From Fodinibacter sp963747405 (GTDB lineage: Bacteria > Actinomycetota > Actinomycetes > Actinomycetales > Dermatophilaceae): a stretch of DNA of 64,000 nt. A program made the translations under genes and the position numbers. The notes beneath the pieces were generated by a model, which was not told the DNA's origin, made no database searches, and saw nothing but the letters and a program-made list of their open reading frames with translations. Where the stretch lies: positions 58,901 to 122,900 of the forward strand of contig CAVVFG010000023.1 in assembly GCA_963747405.1 (NCBI GenBank), given 5' to 3'. Positions 24,995-32,825 of this stretch are shown here, in pieces. Within the stretch, counting starts at the first letter, position 1; each line of letters begins with the position of its first letter.

Positions 24995-27112
24995 ATGCCG
25001 AGCCCCACCCCACCGACCGCAGAGCGCCGAGACCACGTCCGCGAGCACCACGGCGACCGCGTCGAGGACCCCTACGCCTGGATGCGCGACCTCGATGACC
25101 CCGCCCTGCGGGCGCACCTCGAGGCCGAGAACGCCTATGCCGAGGCCCGCACCGAGCACCTGGCGCCGCTGCGGTCGGCGATCGTCGACGAGATCCGCTC
25201 ACGGGTCAAGGAGACCGACCTGTCGGTGCCGGTGGCCAGCGGGCCGTGGTGGTACTACGCCCGCACGGTCGAGGGGCGCCAGTACGCCGCCCAGGTGCGC
25301 TCACCGCTCGTCGACCCGGCCGTGCGGCCCGACCCCGAGGCCGAGAGCGTGCCCGGCGAGCAGGTGGTCGTCGACGGCAACGTCGAGGCCGGCGACAGCG
25401 AGTTCTTCTCGCTGGGCGCGCTCACCGTCAGTGCCGACCACCGCCTCGTCGCGTTCGCCGTCGACACCGCGGGCGACGAGCGCTTCGACCTGACCATCCG
25501 CGAGATCGCCACCGGACAGGTGCTCGACACTTCGGTCACCGGGATCGGCTACGGGGTCGAGCTCAGCCGGGACGGGCAGTTCGTCTACTACACCCGCCTC
25601 GACGACGCCTGGCGCCCCTTCCAGCTGTGGCGGCATCTCGTCGGCGGCGACCCCGCCGACGACGTGCTCGTCCACCAGGAGGACGACGAGCGGTTCTGGA
25701 TGGGCGTGGCCGCGAGCCGTGACGAGCGCTGGCTGCTGCTCGGGCTGGGGTCGAAGACCACCTCCGAGGTGCACGTGCTCGACGCCGACGACCCGGATGC
25801 CGGGTGGCGGGTGCTTGCGCCGCGCCGCGAGGGGGTGGAGTACGACGTCGAGCCGGCGGCGGACCGCTTCCTGATCGTGCACAACACCGACACCCCGGAC
25901 GGTGACCTCGCCTGGGCGCCGTTCGGCGCGACGAGCTCGCAGCAGTGGGTGCCCTGGCTGGGTTCGGGCGAGGGGGAGCGGTTCGTGGCCGTCGACGCCT
26001 TCGACGACGCCACGGTGCTGAGCCTGCGCACCGGCGGGCTCACCGCGCTGCGGGTGCTGCCGCGTGACCCGGGCTCGCCCTCCGGCCACGGCGAGCAGTG
26101 GGACGTCGCCGTCGACCAGCCGGTGCACTCGATCGGCCTGGGCGACAACCCCGAGCCGGGGCAGCGCGCCATCCAGGTCGTCGTCGAGTCGTGGGCCACC
26201 CCGCGTACCGTGCTCGACGTCGACCTGGCCACCCGCGGGCGTACCCTGCTCAAGCGCCAGCCGGTGCTCGGCGACTTCGACGCCGCGAGCTACACCGAGC
26301 ACCGTGAGTGGGTCACGGCATCCGACGGCACGCGGGTGCCGGTCTCGGTGGTGCGTCGGGTGGGGGTCGAGGCCGACGGGAGCAACGCCGGGGTGGTCAC
26401 GGCCTACGGCTCCTACGAGATCTCCTCCGACCCGTACTTCTCGGTGGCGCGGCTCAGCCTGCTCGACCGCGGGGTGGTCTACGCCGTCGCCCACGTGCGC
26501 GGCGGCGGCGAGATGGGGCGGCGCTGGTACGACGACGGCAAGCTGCTCGCGAAGACCAACACGTTCACCGACACCCTGGCTGCCGTCGACCACCTCGTGG
26601 CGTCGGGATGGATCTCTCCCCAGCGGGTGGGCCTCGAAGGTGGTTCTGCCGGAGGGCTGCTCGTGGGGACGGTGCTCAACCTGGCGCCCGAGCGGTTCCG
26701 CGTCGCCCATGCGGCCGTGCCCTTCGTCGACGCCCTGACGACGATGCTCCAGCCCGACCTGCCGCTCACCGTCGGCGAGTGGGAGGAGTGGGGGAACCCG
26801 CTCGCCGACCCCGAGGTGTATGCCGCGATGCGCGCCTACGCGCCGTACGAGAACGTGCGGGCCGCCGAGTACCCTGCGGTGCTCGCGACGTCGAGCCTGC
26901 ACGACACCCGCGTCTACGTCACCGAGCCGGCCAAGTGGGTGGCGCGGCTGCGCGAGACGGTGACCAGCGACCCGGCCGACCGCCCGGTGCTGCTGCGCAC
27001 CGAGCTGGCGGCGGGACACGGCGGGCGAAGTGGCCGGTACGCCGCGTGGGAGCAGATCGCGTGGGAGTGGGCGTTCGTGCTCGACCAGCTCGCGGCGACC
27101 GAGCGCCGCTGA
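24995..27112 (+). CDS. ptrB: S9A prolyl oligopeptidase family peptidase (oligopeptidase B-like)
   Basis: Cytoplasmic serine peptidase that cleaves short peptides, probably after Lys/Arg if it is a true oligopeptidase B. The 705 aa have an N-terminal seven-bladed propeller, starting with EDPYAWMRDLDDP, and a C-terminal alpha/beta-hydrolase domain. The nucleophile is Ser551 in GGSAGG; the catalytic His is in AAGHGGRSGR near the C-terminus, and RGGGEMGRRWYDDGK is the conserved segment ahead of the nucleophile. It is convergent with uspA, with only 17 bp between them. Substrate preference is inferred from family resemblance. Confidence 0.93.
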   Translation: MPSPTPPTAERRDHVREHHGDRVEDPYAWMRDLDDPALRAHLEAENAYAEARTEHLAPLRSAIVDEIRSRVKETDLSVPVASGPWWYYARTVEGRQYAAQVRSPLVDPAVRPDPEAESVPGEQVVVDGNVEAGDSEFFSLGALTVSADHRLVAFAVDTAGDERFDLTIREIATGQVLDTSVTGIGYGVELSRDGQFVYYTRLDDAWRPFQLWRHLVGGDPADDVLVHQEDDERFWMGVAASRDERWLLLGLGSKTTSEVHVLDADDPDAGWRVLAPRREGVEYDVEPAADRFLIVHNTDTPDGDLAWAPFGATSSQQWVPWLGSGEGERFVAVDAFDDATVLSLRTGGLTALRVLPRDPGSPSGHGEQWDVAVDQPVHSIGLGDNPEPGQRAIQVVVESWATPRTVLDVDLATRGRTLLKRQPVLGDFDAASYTEHREWVTASDGTRVPVSVVRRVGVEADGSNAGVVTAYGSYEISSDPYFSVARLSLLDRGVVYAVAHVRGGGEMGRRWYDDGKLLAKTNTFTDTLAAVDHLVASGWISPQRVGLEGGSAGGLLVGTVLNLAPERFRVAHAAVPFVDALTTMLQPDLPLTVGEWEEWGNPLADPEVYAAMRAYAPYENVRAAEYPAVLATSSLHDTRVYVTEPAKWVARLRETVTSDPADRPVLLRTELAAGHGGRSGRYAAWEQIAWEWAFVLDQLAATERR

Positions 27113-27129
27113 GCCGGCGACGGCTGGGG

Positions 27130-27993
27130 TCAGCGGGTGATCAGCAGGGGGCAGTGCACCCGGCTGATCAGCCGCAGCGCGGTCGAGCCGACGTGCAGGC
27201 CCGAGAAGCCGCCGCTTCCGCGGCTGCCCACGACGAGCATGGCGGCTCCCTCGCTGCGGTGGACGAGCGCCTGCACGGGCTCGGAGCGCACCACCTGGTA
27301 GTCGACCTTGATGTGGGGGTGCTCGGCGCGACGGGTCGCGATGGCCGCCTCGACGATCTTCTGGAGGTTGGCCTCGTAGGTGCTCCAGCTCGAGGTGCTC
27401 GACAGGGTCGGGTCGCTCGCGCTGTGCGCCTCCCACGCGTGCAGCACGTCGACCGTGCCACCGGTGCGCGCGGCCTCGTCGAAGGCGACCGTGAGCGCCC
27501 GCATCGACGGCTTGGACCCGTCGACTCCGACCACGACCGGTCCGCTGGCGGGAGAGCCCCCGGCGGTCTCGTGCCCCACCACCAGCACGGGGCAGCGGGC
27601 GTGGGTGATGACCTGCATGGCCACCGCGCCCACGCTGGTGCGGCTGAACACCCCGTGGCCCATCGCGCCCACCACCACGAGGGCGGCGGACCGGGAGGCG
27701 TTGACCAGGGCCTGGCTCGCGTAGCCGTCGCGGATGCCGGTGGTGACGGTGAGGTCGGGGTCGACCGAGTGGGCGCGGGCCACCCCGTCGGCGACCAGGC
27801 GCTTGGCGTGGCTGGACACCATCGCCGAGCCGTCGGTGAGCTCGCCGAAACCGAGCATCGGCAGGTCGGGGGCGAAGGCGTGCAGCACGTGCAGGCTGAG
27901 CCCGCGGGCGCTGGCGACCTGGGCGGCCCGGGTGACCGCGGCCATGGACAGTGGGGACCCGTCGACCCCGACGACGACTCGTTCTTGGGCCAT
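27130..27993 (-). CDS. Tandem-domain universal stress protein (UspA)
   Basis: Cytoplasmic stress protein with two Usp domains, 287 aa from the ATG at 27993, which has GGAGGAGG upstream; the open frame extends further but lacks similarity there. Each domain has the ATP-binding pattern GxxGxG-N9-G(S/A): GAMGHGVFSRTSVGAVAM in domain 1 and GSRGSGGFSGLHVGSTAL in domain 2. VVVGVDGS opens domain 1 and VVVGVDGSKPS opens domain 2. Such tandem ATP-binding Usps are typical of actinobacteria and are often hypoxia-linked, but no regulator site is recognised here. Confidence 0.9.
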   Translation of the reverse strand: MAQERVVVGVDGSPLSMAAVTRAAQVASARGLSLHVLHAFAPDLPMLGFGELTDGSAMVSSHAKRLVADGVARAHSVDPDLTVTTGIRDGYASQALVNASRSAALVVVGAMGHGVFSRTSVGAVAMQVITHARCPVLVVGHETAGGSPASGPVVVGVDGSKPSMRALTVAFDEAARTGGTVDVLHAWEAHSASDPTLSSTSSWSTYEANLQKIVEAAIATRRAEHPHIKVDYQVVRSEPVQALVHRSEGAAMLVVGSRGSGGFSGLHVGSTALRLISRVHCPLLITR

Positions 27994-28226
27994 CTCGGCC
28001 TCCTCCGGTTCGCGGGAGTGTCGCGGCGGCGGGCCCGCCAAGGTGGCAGCCCTCGCGTCGTCCGTCGTCGTGGGGATCGGTGGTCCCCACACCTCGACCG
28101 TGGCACTTCCCGGGGTCGCGCGCAAGGATCCCCGTCACTCGGCGCGCCGCGTCTCGCAGCCAGGGCCGGAGCCGGGGCCGGAGGAGGTCGACGCGGTGCC
28201 GAGGTCCCGGGTGCCCCAGCGGCGCC

Positions 28227-28232
28227 TACGCT
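28227..28232 (+). promoter_or_regulatory. -10 box of a probable leaderless mtnA transcript
   Basis: TACGCT ends 6 bp before the ATG at 28239, with no ribosome binding site in between. Confidence 0.5.
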
Positions 28233-28238
28233 GGCGCC

Positions 28239-29279
28239 ATGACGCTGATCGCCATCGCGTGGGACGACACCGGGGGCCGCGACGGCCGTGGAGCGGTGCG
28301 TCTGCTCGACCAGACCCTGTTGCCGGCCACCACCGGGTACCGCGAGATCGACTGCACGCAGCGGCTCGTCGAGGCGATCGCCGAGCTGGCCGTGCGCGGC
28401 GCCCCCGCCCTCGGCGTGGCCGGTGCGCTGGGAGTAGTGCTCGCGATGGACGAGGGCGCCCGTGAGGGCTGGGACGACGTCCGGGTGCAGGAGGCCGTCG
28501 ACCGGGTGCGCCATGCGCGCCCGACCGCGGTCAACCTCGCCTGGGGGGTCGAGCAGGTGCGGCCGCTGATGCCCCGGGGGCGCGATGCCGTGCTGGCCGC
28601 CGCGCTGCGGGTCGCCGTCGAGGACGAGGCCGCCAACCGGGAGCTGTCGCGGCTCGGCGCCGACTGGCTGCTGGACCGGATCGACCGGCCCCGGCTGCGC
28701 GTGCTCACCCACTGCAACACCGGCTCGCTCGCCACCTCGGCGTGGGGCACGGGGCTCGGGGTGGTCCGCGAGCTGCACAGCCGCGACCGGCTCGAGCTGG
28801 TGTACGCCGACGAGACCCGCCCGCTGCTGCAGGGTGCGCGGCTCACCGCCTTCGAGCTGGCGGCGGACGGCATCCCGCACCGGGTGCAGGTCGATGGCGC
28901 CGCCGCGTCGACGATCCTGCGCGGCCTGGTCGACCTCGCCGTCGTGGGAGCCGACCGGATCGCCGCCAACGGCGACGCCGCCAACAAGATCGGCACCCTC
29001 GGGGTGGCGCTCGCCTGCCGCGACGCCGGCATCCCGTTCATGGTCGCGGCCCCGTGGTCGACGGTGGACCTGTCCATGGCCGACGGCTCGCACATCGAGA
29101 TCGAGGAGCGGGCCGGCGAGGAGGTGACCGTGCTCGGCGGGGTGCGCCTGGCGCCCGCGGCGTCCGTCGGCTTCAACCCCGCCTTCGACGTGACGCCGGC
29201 ACGGCTCGTGGATGCCGTGGCGACCGAGCGAGGGGTGGCCGAGCCCCGCACCGGGTCCGACCTGCGCAGGTTCGGCTGA
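28239..29279 (+). CDS. mtnA: S-methyl-5-thioribose-1-phosphate isomerase MtnA
   Basis: Aldose-ketose isomerase converting 5-methylthioribose 1-phosphate to the ribulose form in methionine salvage; related enzymes act on 5-deoxyribose 1-phosphate. The ATG at 28239 gives 346 aa; the open frame upstream is not coding. The family signatures RGAPALGVAGA, the catalytic Cys in HCNTGSLAT and the catalytic Asp in GADRIAANGD are all present. No other complete methionine-salvage genes are in the window; a class II aldolase lies 1.6 kb away on the other strand. Confidence 0.94.
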   Translation: MTLIAIAWDDTGGRDGRGAVRLLDQTLLPATTGYREIDCTQRLVEAIAELAVRGAPALGVAGALGVVLAMDEGAREGWDDVRVQEAVDRVRHARPTAVNLAWGVEQVRPLMPRGRDAVLAAALRVAVEDEAANRELSRLGADWLLDRIDRPRLRVLTHCNTGSLATSAWGTGLGVVRELHSRDRLELVYADETRPLLQGARLTAFELAADGIPHRVQVDGAAASTILRGLVDLAVVGADRIAANGDAANKIGTLGVALACRDAGIPFMVAAPWSTVDLSMADGSHIEIEERAGEEVTVLGGVRLAPAASVGFNPAFDVTPARLVDAVATERGVAEPRTGSDLRRFG

Positions 29280-29379
29280 CGCAGGGGTGCCCGCGTCCGG
29301 CGCCGGGTCGAGCACCGGCAGGAGGCCGGCTCGTCGGCAATCGCCCCTCCCGGTAAGGTCATGGCTTCAGATGTCGAGA

Positions 29380-29439
29380 ATGAAGGTATGATCTTCATAT
29401 GAGCACAATTAAGGATAGAGCTTCACTATGTGTGCTCAT
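29380..29439 (+). promoter_or_regulatory. AT-rich satD promoter with two inverted repeats around the start codon
   Basis: A -10-like TATGAT (29387-29392) ends 6 bp before the ATG at 29399, indicating a leaderless message. The -10 box sits in the centre of an inverted repeat, ATGAAG (29380-29385) and CTTCAT (29393-29398). A second pair, ATGAGCACA (29399-29407) and TGTGCTCAT (29431-29439), includes the start codon and could form a 9-bp stem. The stretch is clearly more AT-rich than its surroundings. Confidence 0.55.
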
Positions 29440-30085
29440 CGGCGACCTCGTGGGGTCGCGGGGGTCGCCCAACCGGCGGGCCCTGCACCGGGCGGTGGAG
29501 ACGGCGCTGGTTCGCGTGAACACTGCCGTCCCAGCCGTCACCGAGCTGCGGATCACGGTGGGCGACGAGTTCCAGGGGGCCTACGACACCCTGGGCTCGG
29601 CGATCGAGGCCGCCCTGCGGGTGCGCCTGGAGCTGTTGCCCTCGGCCGACGCGCGCGTCGGCATCGGCCGGGGGCCGGTGCAGGTGCTCGACGCCGAGCG
29701 CGGCATCGAGGACGGCCCCGGGTGGTGGGCCGCCCGGGTTGCCATCGAGGACGTCGAACAGGCCGCCGCCCGGGCCGCCACCCGGCTGCTGCGCACGGCG
29801 TACCGGCCGGCCCCGGAGCTCGTCGACGCCGCAACGGGGGACCGGCCGCGGCGTGCCGCGCAGGCGGATGCCGTCAACGCGGCGCTGCTGTGTCGGGACC
29901 ATCTGGTTGGCTCACTCTCACAGCGATCGGTCCGACTGTTGAGGGGGCTCATGGATCCGTACACCACCCAGAGCGAGCTGGCCACGCTCGAGGGCATCAG
30001 CGCCTCGGCCGTGTCCCAGCGGGTGCGCGCCGACGGCATCGGCGCGGTCCTCGCCGCCGAGGACCTGCTGCGGGGGCTGGCATGA
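29399..30085 (+). CDS. SatD family protein with C-terminal helix-turn-helix
   Basis: 228 aa. The N-terminal part (residues 10-140) begins CVLIGDLVGSRG and contains LRITVGDEFQGAY and GIGRGPV, which are characteristic of the SatD family. The name derives from a streptococcal acid-tolerance operon, and the biochemical role is unknown. Residues 189-212 (TQSELATLEGISASAVSQRV) look like a sigma-4/HTH DNA-binding segment. The gene starts with a leaderless-type promoter flanked by inverted repeats, so autoregulation is possible. The stop overlaps the ATG of a membrane protein gene by 4 nt, and the two are surely co-translated. Confidence 0.8.
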   Translation: MSTIKDRASLCVLIGDLVGSRGSPNRRALHRAVETALVRVNTAVPAVTELRITVGDEFQGAYDTLGSAIEAALRVRLELLPSADARVGIGRGPVQVLDAERGIEDGPGWWAARVAIEDVEQAAARAATRLLRTAYRPAPELVDAATGDRPRRAAQADAVNAALLCRDHLVGSLSQRSVRLLRGLMDPYTTQSELATLEGISASAVSQRVRADGIGAVLAAEDLLRGLA

Positions 30086-30858
30086 GCTGGTTGGCCGTGT
30101 GGCTCGTCGGGGTCGGGCTCGCCGACCTGGTGCGGGCCGCGGCCGGCACCAGCACCACCGCGCTGCGCCTCGCGATGGCGTCCGGGGCCGCGGCGGTCGC
30201 CGTGCTCGCGGCGCTGACCTCCCTGACCGCACCCATCGACCTCGTGTGCCTGGCTGCCTCCCTGGTACCACTGGCGCTGTGGGTGTGGTGGTCGGCCGAG
30301 GCGATGGCCACCGGGGGCGGCAACTGGCGGGCCCTGGGAGCGCTCGCCCTCGGAGTCGGCTGGCTCCTGGGGCTCAGCGGGTGGGCCACACCGGCCGGGG
30401 GACTGTTCGGCCGGTGGCTGGCGTGGGCCGACCTGCCACTCGTGGGCGCCCGGGCGGTGCCCGAGCAGGTGCTGCTCGTCGTGGCACTGCTGCTGGTCAA
30501 CCTGGCCACCGCCAACGTCGTCGTGCGGCTGGTGCTGCTCGGCGTCGGAGCGATGCGGCCGGTGCTCCAGATCCGCACCAGCAGCGACCCGCAGCCCTCC
30601 GACCAGCTGCGGGGTGGGCGCCTGCTCGGGCCGATGGAGCGGGTGCTCATCATCGGCCTGGGGCTCGCCGGCCAGCTCACGGCCGCCGGGCTGGTCATCG
30701 CGGCGAAGGGCCTGATCCGCTTCCCCGAGCTGCAGGCCAAGCGCGACGACCGCACGAGCGTCGACGGCGTGGGCATCGACGCCGTCACCGAGTACTTCCT
30801 CGTCGGTTCCTTCGTGTCGTGGCTGGTGGCCCTGGTCAGCCTCGCCGTCACACGCTGA
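30082..30858 (+). CDS. Polytopic membrane protein partner of SatD
   Basis: 258 aa from the ATG at 30082, which overlaps the satD stop (ATGA). Hydrophobicity suggests about seven TM helices. A conserved-looking cytoplasmic region GPMERVLIIGLGLAGQ leads into a helix ending in AAKGLIRFPELQ, and a final helix follows EYFLVGSFVSW. I recall similar segments in membrane proteins encoded beside satD genes, but I cannot assign a function. Its last 11 bp overlap the convergent aldolase gene. Confidence 0.75.
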   Translation: MSWLAVWLVGVGLADLVRAAAGTSTTALRLAMASGAAAVAVLAALTSLTAPIDLVCLAASLVPLALWVWWSAEAMATGGGNWRALGALALGVGWLLGLSGWATPAGGLFGRWLAWADLPLVGARAVPEQVLLVVALLLVNLATANVVVRLVLLGVGAMRPVLQIRTSSDPQPSDQLRGGRLLGPMERVLIIGLGLAGQLTAAGLVIAAKGLIRFPELQAKRDDRTSVDGVGIDAVTEYFLVGSFVSWLVALVSLAVTR

Positions 30859-31492
30859 TGATGTTGCCCTTCCACCGCTGCGGGAAGTCGGAGGTCCGGT
30901 CGCCGGCGAGCAGCAGCCGGTAGGTCATCGTGGCGGCCTCCTCGAGGTTCAGGGCCCGGCGCAGCGCCATCGACACCGTGTCGCCGAGGGTCGAGCAGCC
31001 GTGGTGGGCCAGCACCACCGCGTCGTGGTCGCGGGCTGACTCGGCGGCCGCGTCGGCGATCTCCTGCGAGCCGGAGGGGTGGAACGGCACCCGGCCCGCG
31101 CTGCCCAGGTAGTACTGATGGTCCAGGGTCGTGAACCGCAGCGGCATGCCGAGCATGTCGACGAGCAGCACGTGCTGGGGGTGCAGGTGCACGATGCAGG
31201 AGGCATCCGGGCGCACGGCATAGGTGCACTGGTGCAGCTTCCACTCCACCGAGGGCTGCGGCCCGCCGACCGGCTCCCCGTCGAGAGTGAGCTCGGCGAA
31301 GTCGTCGGCGGTGAGCCGGTCCAGCCAGGTGCCGGTGGCCGTGACCAGGAAGCGGTCGGTGCCGGGCAGCCGCACCGACAGGTTGCCGCCGCTGGCCTGC
31401 ACCAGGCCGCGGTCGACGAGGTGGCGGCCGGCGTCGACCAGCTCGCCGACGAGGATGTCCCGTGGGGTCGTCATGCCGCGATTCTCGCGCAT
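30848..31492 (-). CDS. Class II aldolase/adducin family protein
   Basis: Zinc-dependent aldolase-like enzyme of the fuculose-phosphate aldolase superfamily. The 214 aa contain the early GNLSVR substrate-loop motif, the zinc ligands HLHPQH and AHHG, and the Glu/His region SVEWKLHQ. The GTG/ATG choice is between ATG 31492 (GGGAG about 10 bp upstream) and ATG 31474 (six residues shorter). It could be an L-fuculose- or 5-methylthioribulose/5-deoxyribulose-phosphate aldolase, or a methylthioribulose-phosphate dehydratase; the nearby mtnA makes the thio/deoxy-ribulose options worth considering. Confidence 0.82.
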   Translation of the reverse strand: MRENRGMTTPRDILVGELVDAGRHLVDRGLVQASGGNLSVRLPGTDRFLVTATGTWLDRLTADDFAELTLDGEPVGGPQPSVEWKLHQCTYAVRPDASCIVHLHPQHVLLVDMLGMPLRFTTLDHQYYLGSAGRVPFHPSGSQEIADAAAESARDHDAVVLAHHGCSTLGDTVSMALRRALNLEEAATMTYRLLLAGDRTSDFPQRWKGNIISV

Positions 31493-31569
31493 CCTGGTCG
31501 CGCTCCCGCGGCCGCCACCTGTGGCTCACCGGTCGGCGGACGGTGGGTCCGATCGCCGCGGTCGGGTCC

Positions 31570-31605
31570 GGCACGGCCCACCGGGTGCACCCGGTGGGCC
31601 GTGCC
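31570..31605 (-). terminator. 36-nt perfect palindrome, terminator of hsp20
   Basis: The left arm GGCACGGCCCACCGGGT (31570-31586) and the right arm (31589-31605) are perfect complements with GC between them. It lies 13 bp beyond the hsp20 stop, between that gene and the aldolase gene. Confidence 0.75.
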
Positions 31606-31618
31606 GTTCAGGAGTCGG

Positions 31619-32068
31619 TCAGGAGGCGACCGGCTCCTCCTGCTGCGCCTCGCTGGTGATCGTCTGGTGGCCACCGGTGTGGCTGACCGCGATCTTGCGC
31701 GGCTTGGCCTCTTCGGCCACCGGGATGGTGAGGGTCAGCACGCCGTCGGAGTACCCGGCCTCGATCTGCGACGACGCGACGCCGTGGCCGAGGGTGAGCT
31801 GGCGAGCGAAGGTGCCCGTGGGCCGCTCGTGCGAGAGCCACTGCGCGTCGCTCGCGGCGTGTTCGCGACGCTCGGCCCGGATGGTGAGGGTGCGGTCCTC
31901 GACGTCGACGTCGATGGATGCCGGGTCGACGCCGGGCAGGTCGACCTGCGCGACGAAGCGGTCGCCCGAGCGGTAGAGGTCCATCGGCATCGCCGCGGAT
32001 GCCGGCGTGCGCAGGGTGGCGCCGAGCATGCGGTCGAGGTCGCGGAAGGGGTCGAATGCGGTGGCCAT
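31619..32068 (-). CDS. Hsp20/alpha-crystallin small heat shock protein
   Basis: ATP-independent chaperone that holds unfolded proteins in oligomers. The 149 aa have a short N-terminus (FDPFRDLDRMLG), an alpha-crystallin domain from about residue 30 (DLYRSGDRFVAQVDLPGVD) to 125, with GTFARQLTLGHGV and GVLTLTIPV, and a Gln/Glu-rich tail. GGAGGA lies upstream of the ATG at 32068. An HspR-type operator sits 40 bp upstream, predicting heat-inducible repression by HspR, whose gene is not in this window. Confidence 0.93.
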   Translation of the reverse strand: MATAFDPFRDLDRMLGATLRTPASAAMPMDLYRSGDRFVAQVDLPGVDPASIDVDVEDRTLTIRAERREHAASDAQWLSHERPTGTFARQLTLGHGVASSQIEAGYSDGVLTLTIPVAEEAKPRKIAVSHTGGHQTITSEAQQEEPVAS

Positions 32069-32107
32069 GGGGTCCTCCTCGTGGGGTCAGGGGGCGGTGC
32101 CCAGTTA

Positions 32108-32152
32108 CTTGAGTGGTTGTGACTCAATTTTGCACCGTGAGGGTGACTCAAT
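32108..32152 (-). promoter_or_regulatory. HAIR (HspR) operator upstream of hsp20
   Basis: CTTGAGT (32108-32114), 7 bp, ACTCAAT (32122-32128) matches the HspR-associated inverted repeat CTTGAGT-N7-ACTCAAG at 13 of 14 positions. A further half-site ACTCAAT is at 32146-32152, 24 bp from the first right arm. Confidence 0.8.
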
Positions 32153-32179
32153 GCAATCTGCTGCGGGAGATCAGTGGCG

Positions 32180-32767
32180 TCAGACCTGGTGGGCGGCCCA
32201 CCCTCTGACGCGGTCCCACCCCAGGAGCGGTGAGCCACGCCACTCGGTGCTCAGCCACAGGTGGGTCAGCCCGTCGGGTACCGCCGGCGAGTCGGTGGGC
32301 AGCCGGCCCAGCGGGCCGCCCAACCGCTCGTACAACGGCTGGGGCAGACCGCCCTCGGCGACGCCCACGAACAGGTGTCGCTCGTCGACCCGCCCGGCCG
32401 AGGCCACCTTGGCGGCCCGCCGCGCGACGTGCGGCTCGGCGAGCAGGTCGGTGACGGCATCGGGCAGGGCCGCGAGAACGCGGTCGGCACGTGGTGCCTG
32501 GTCACTCGGCGGGGCGTGGGTACGGCGGCGGGACAGCCGGTCCCGACCGAGCAGCGCCAGACCGCGGCGAGTGGCCGACCCCGCGTGCGTGGTGACCTCG
32601 AGGGCGGCGGTGCGCCCGTTCGGGTAGGTGAGGTGCACGTCGTAGGCGCCCTGACGCCGGCCGATGTCGTGGGCCCTGGCCGTGGCACCCGTCGCGCGCT
32701 CGACGAGACGGGCTGCGACCTGCTCGTCGGCGCGCAGCCCTTCGAGGCGGCGGGGGTCGGACCCCAT
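32180..32767 (-). CDS. Hypothetical protein with possible PD-(D/E)XK-like core
   Basis: 195 aa, not recognised with confidence. The N-terminal half contains YDVHLTYPNGRTAALEVTTH, which resembles the D-...-ExT core of restriction-endonuclease-like folds. The C-terminal half ends with LTHLWLSTEWRGSPLLGWD. Codon use matches neighbours (high GC3). It is a single gene between the HspR operator and the two-component regulator gene. Nuclease activity is only an inference from the short motif, and no second catalytic Lys is clear. Confidence 0.6.
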   Translation of the reverse strand: MGSDPRRLEGLRADEQVAARLVERATGATARAHDIGRRQGAYDVHLTYPNGRTAALEVTTHAGSATRRGLALLGRDRLSRRRTHAPPSDQAPRADRVLAALPDAVTDLLAEPHVARRAAKVASAGRVDERHLFVGVAEGGLPQPLYERLGGPLGRLPTDSPAVPDGLTHLWLSTEWRGSPLLGWDRVRGWAAHQV

Positions 32768-32825
32768 GGTGTGAGGTTAGGCGAGGGCAGGCTCCTGCCT
32801 CGTCCCGAGCGTGGGCCGGCCCCGC

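Noticed and set aside
25301..28138. 945-aa minus-strand frame opposite ptrB and overlapping uspA
   Set aside because: No conserved motif and it contradicts two well-supported genes.
31079..32122. Plus-strand frame opposite the aldolase and hsp20 genes
   Set aside because: It crosses the 36-nt palindrome and the region of two real minus-strand genes without any family similarity.
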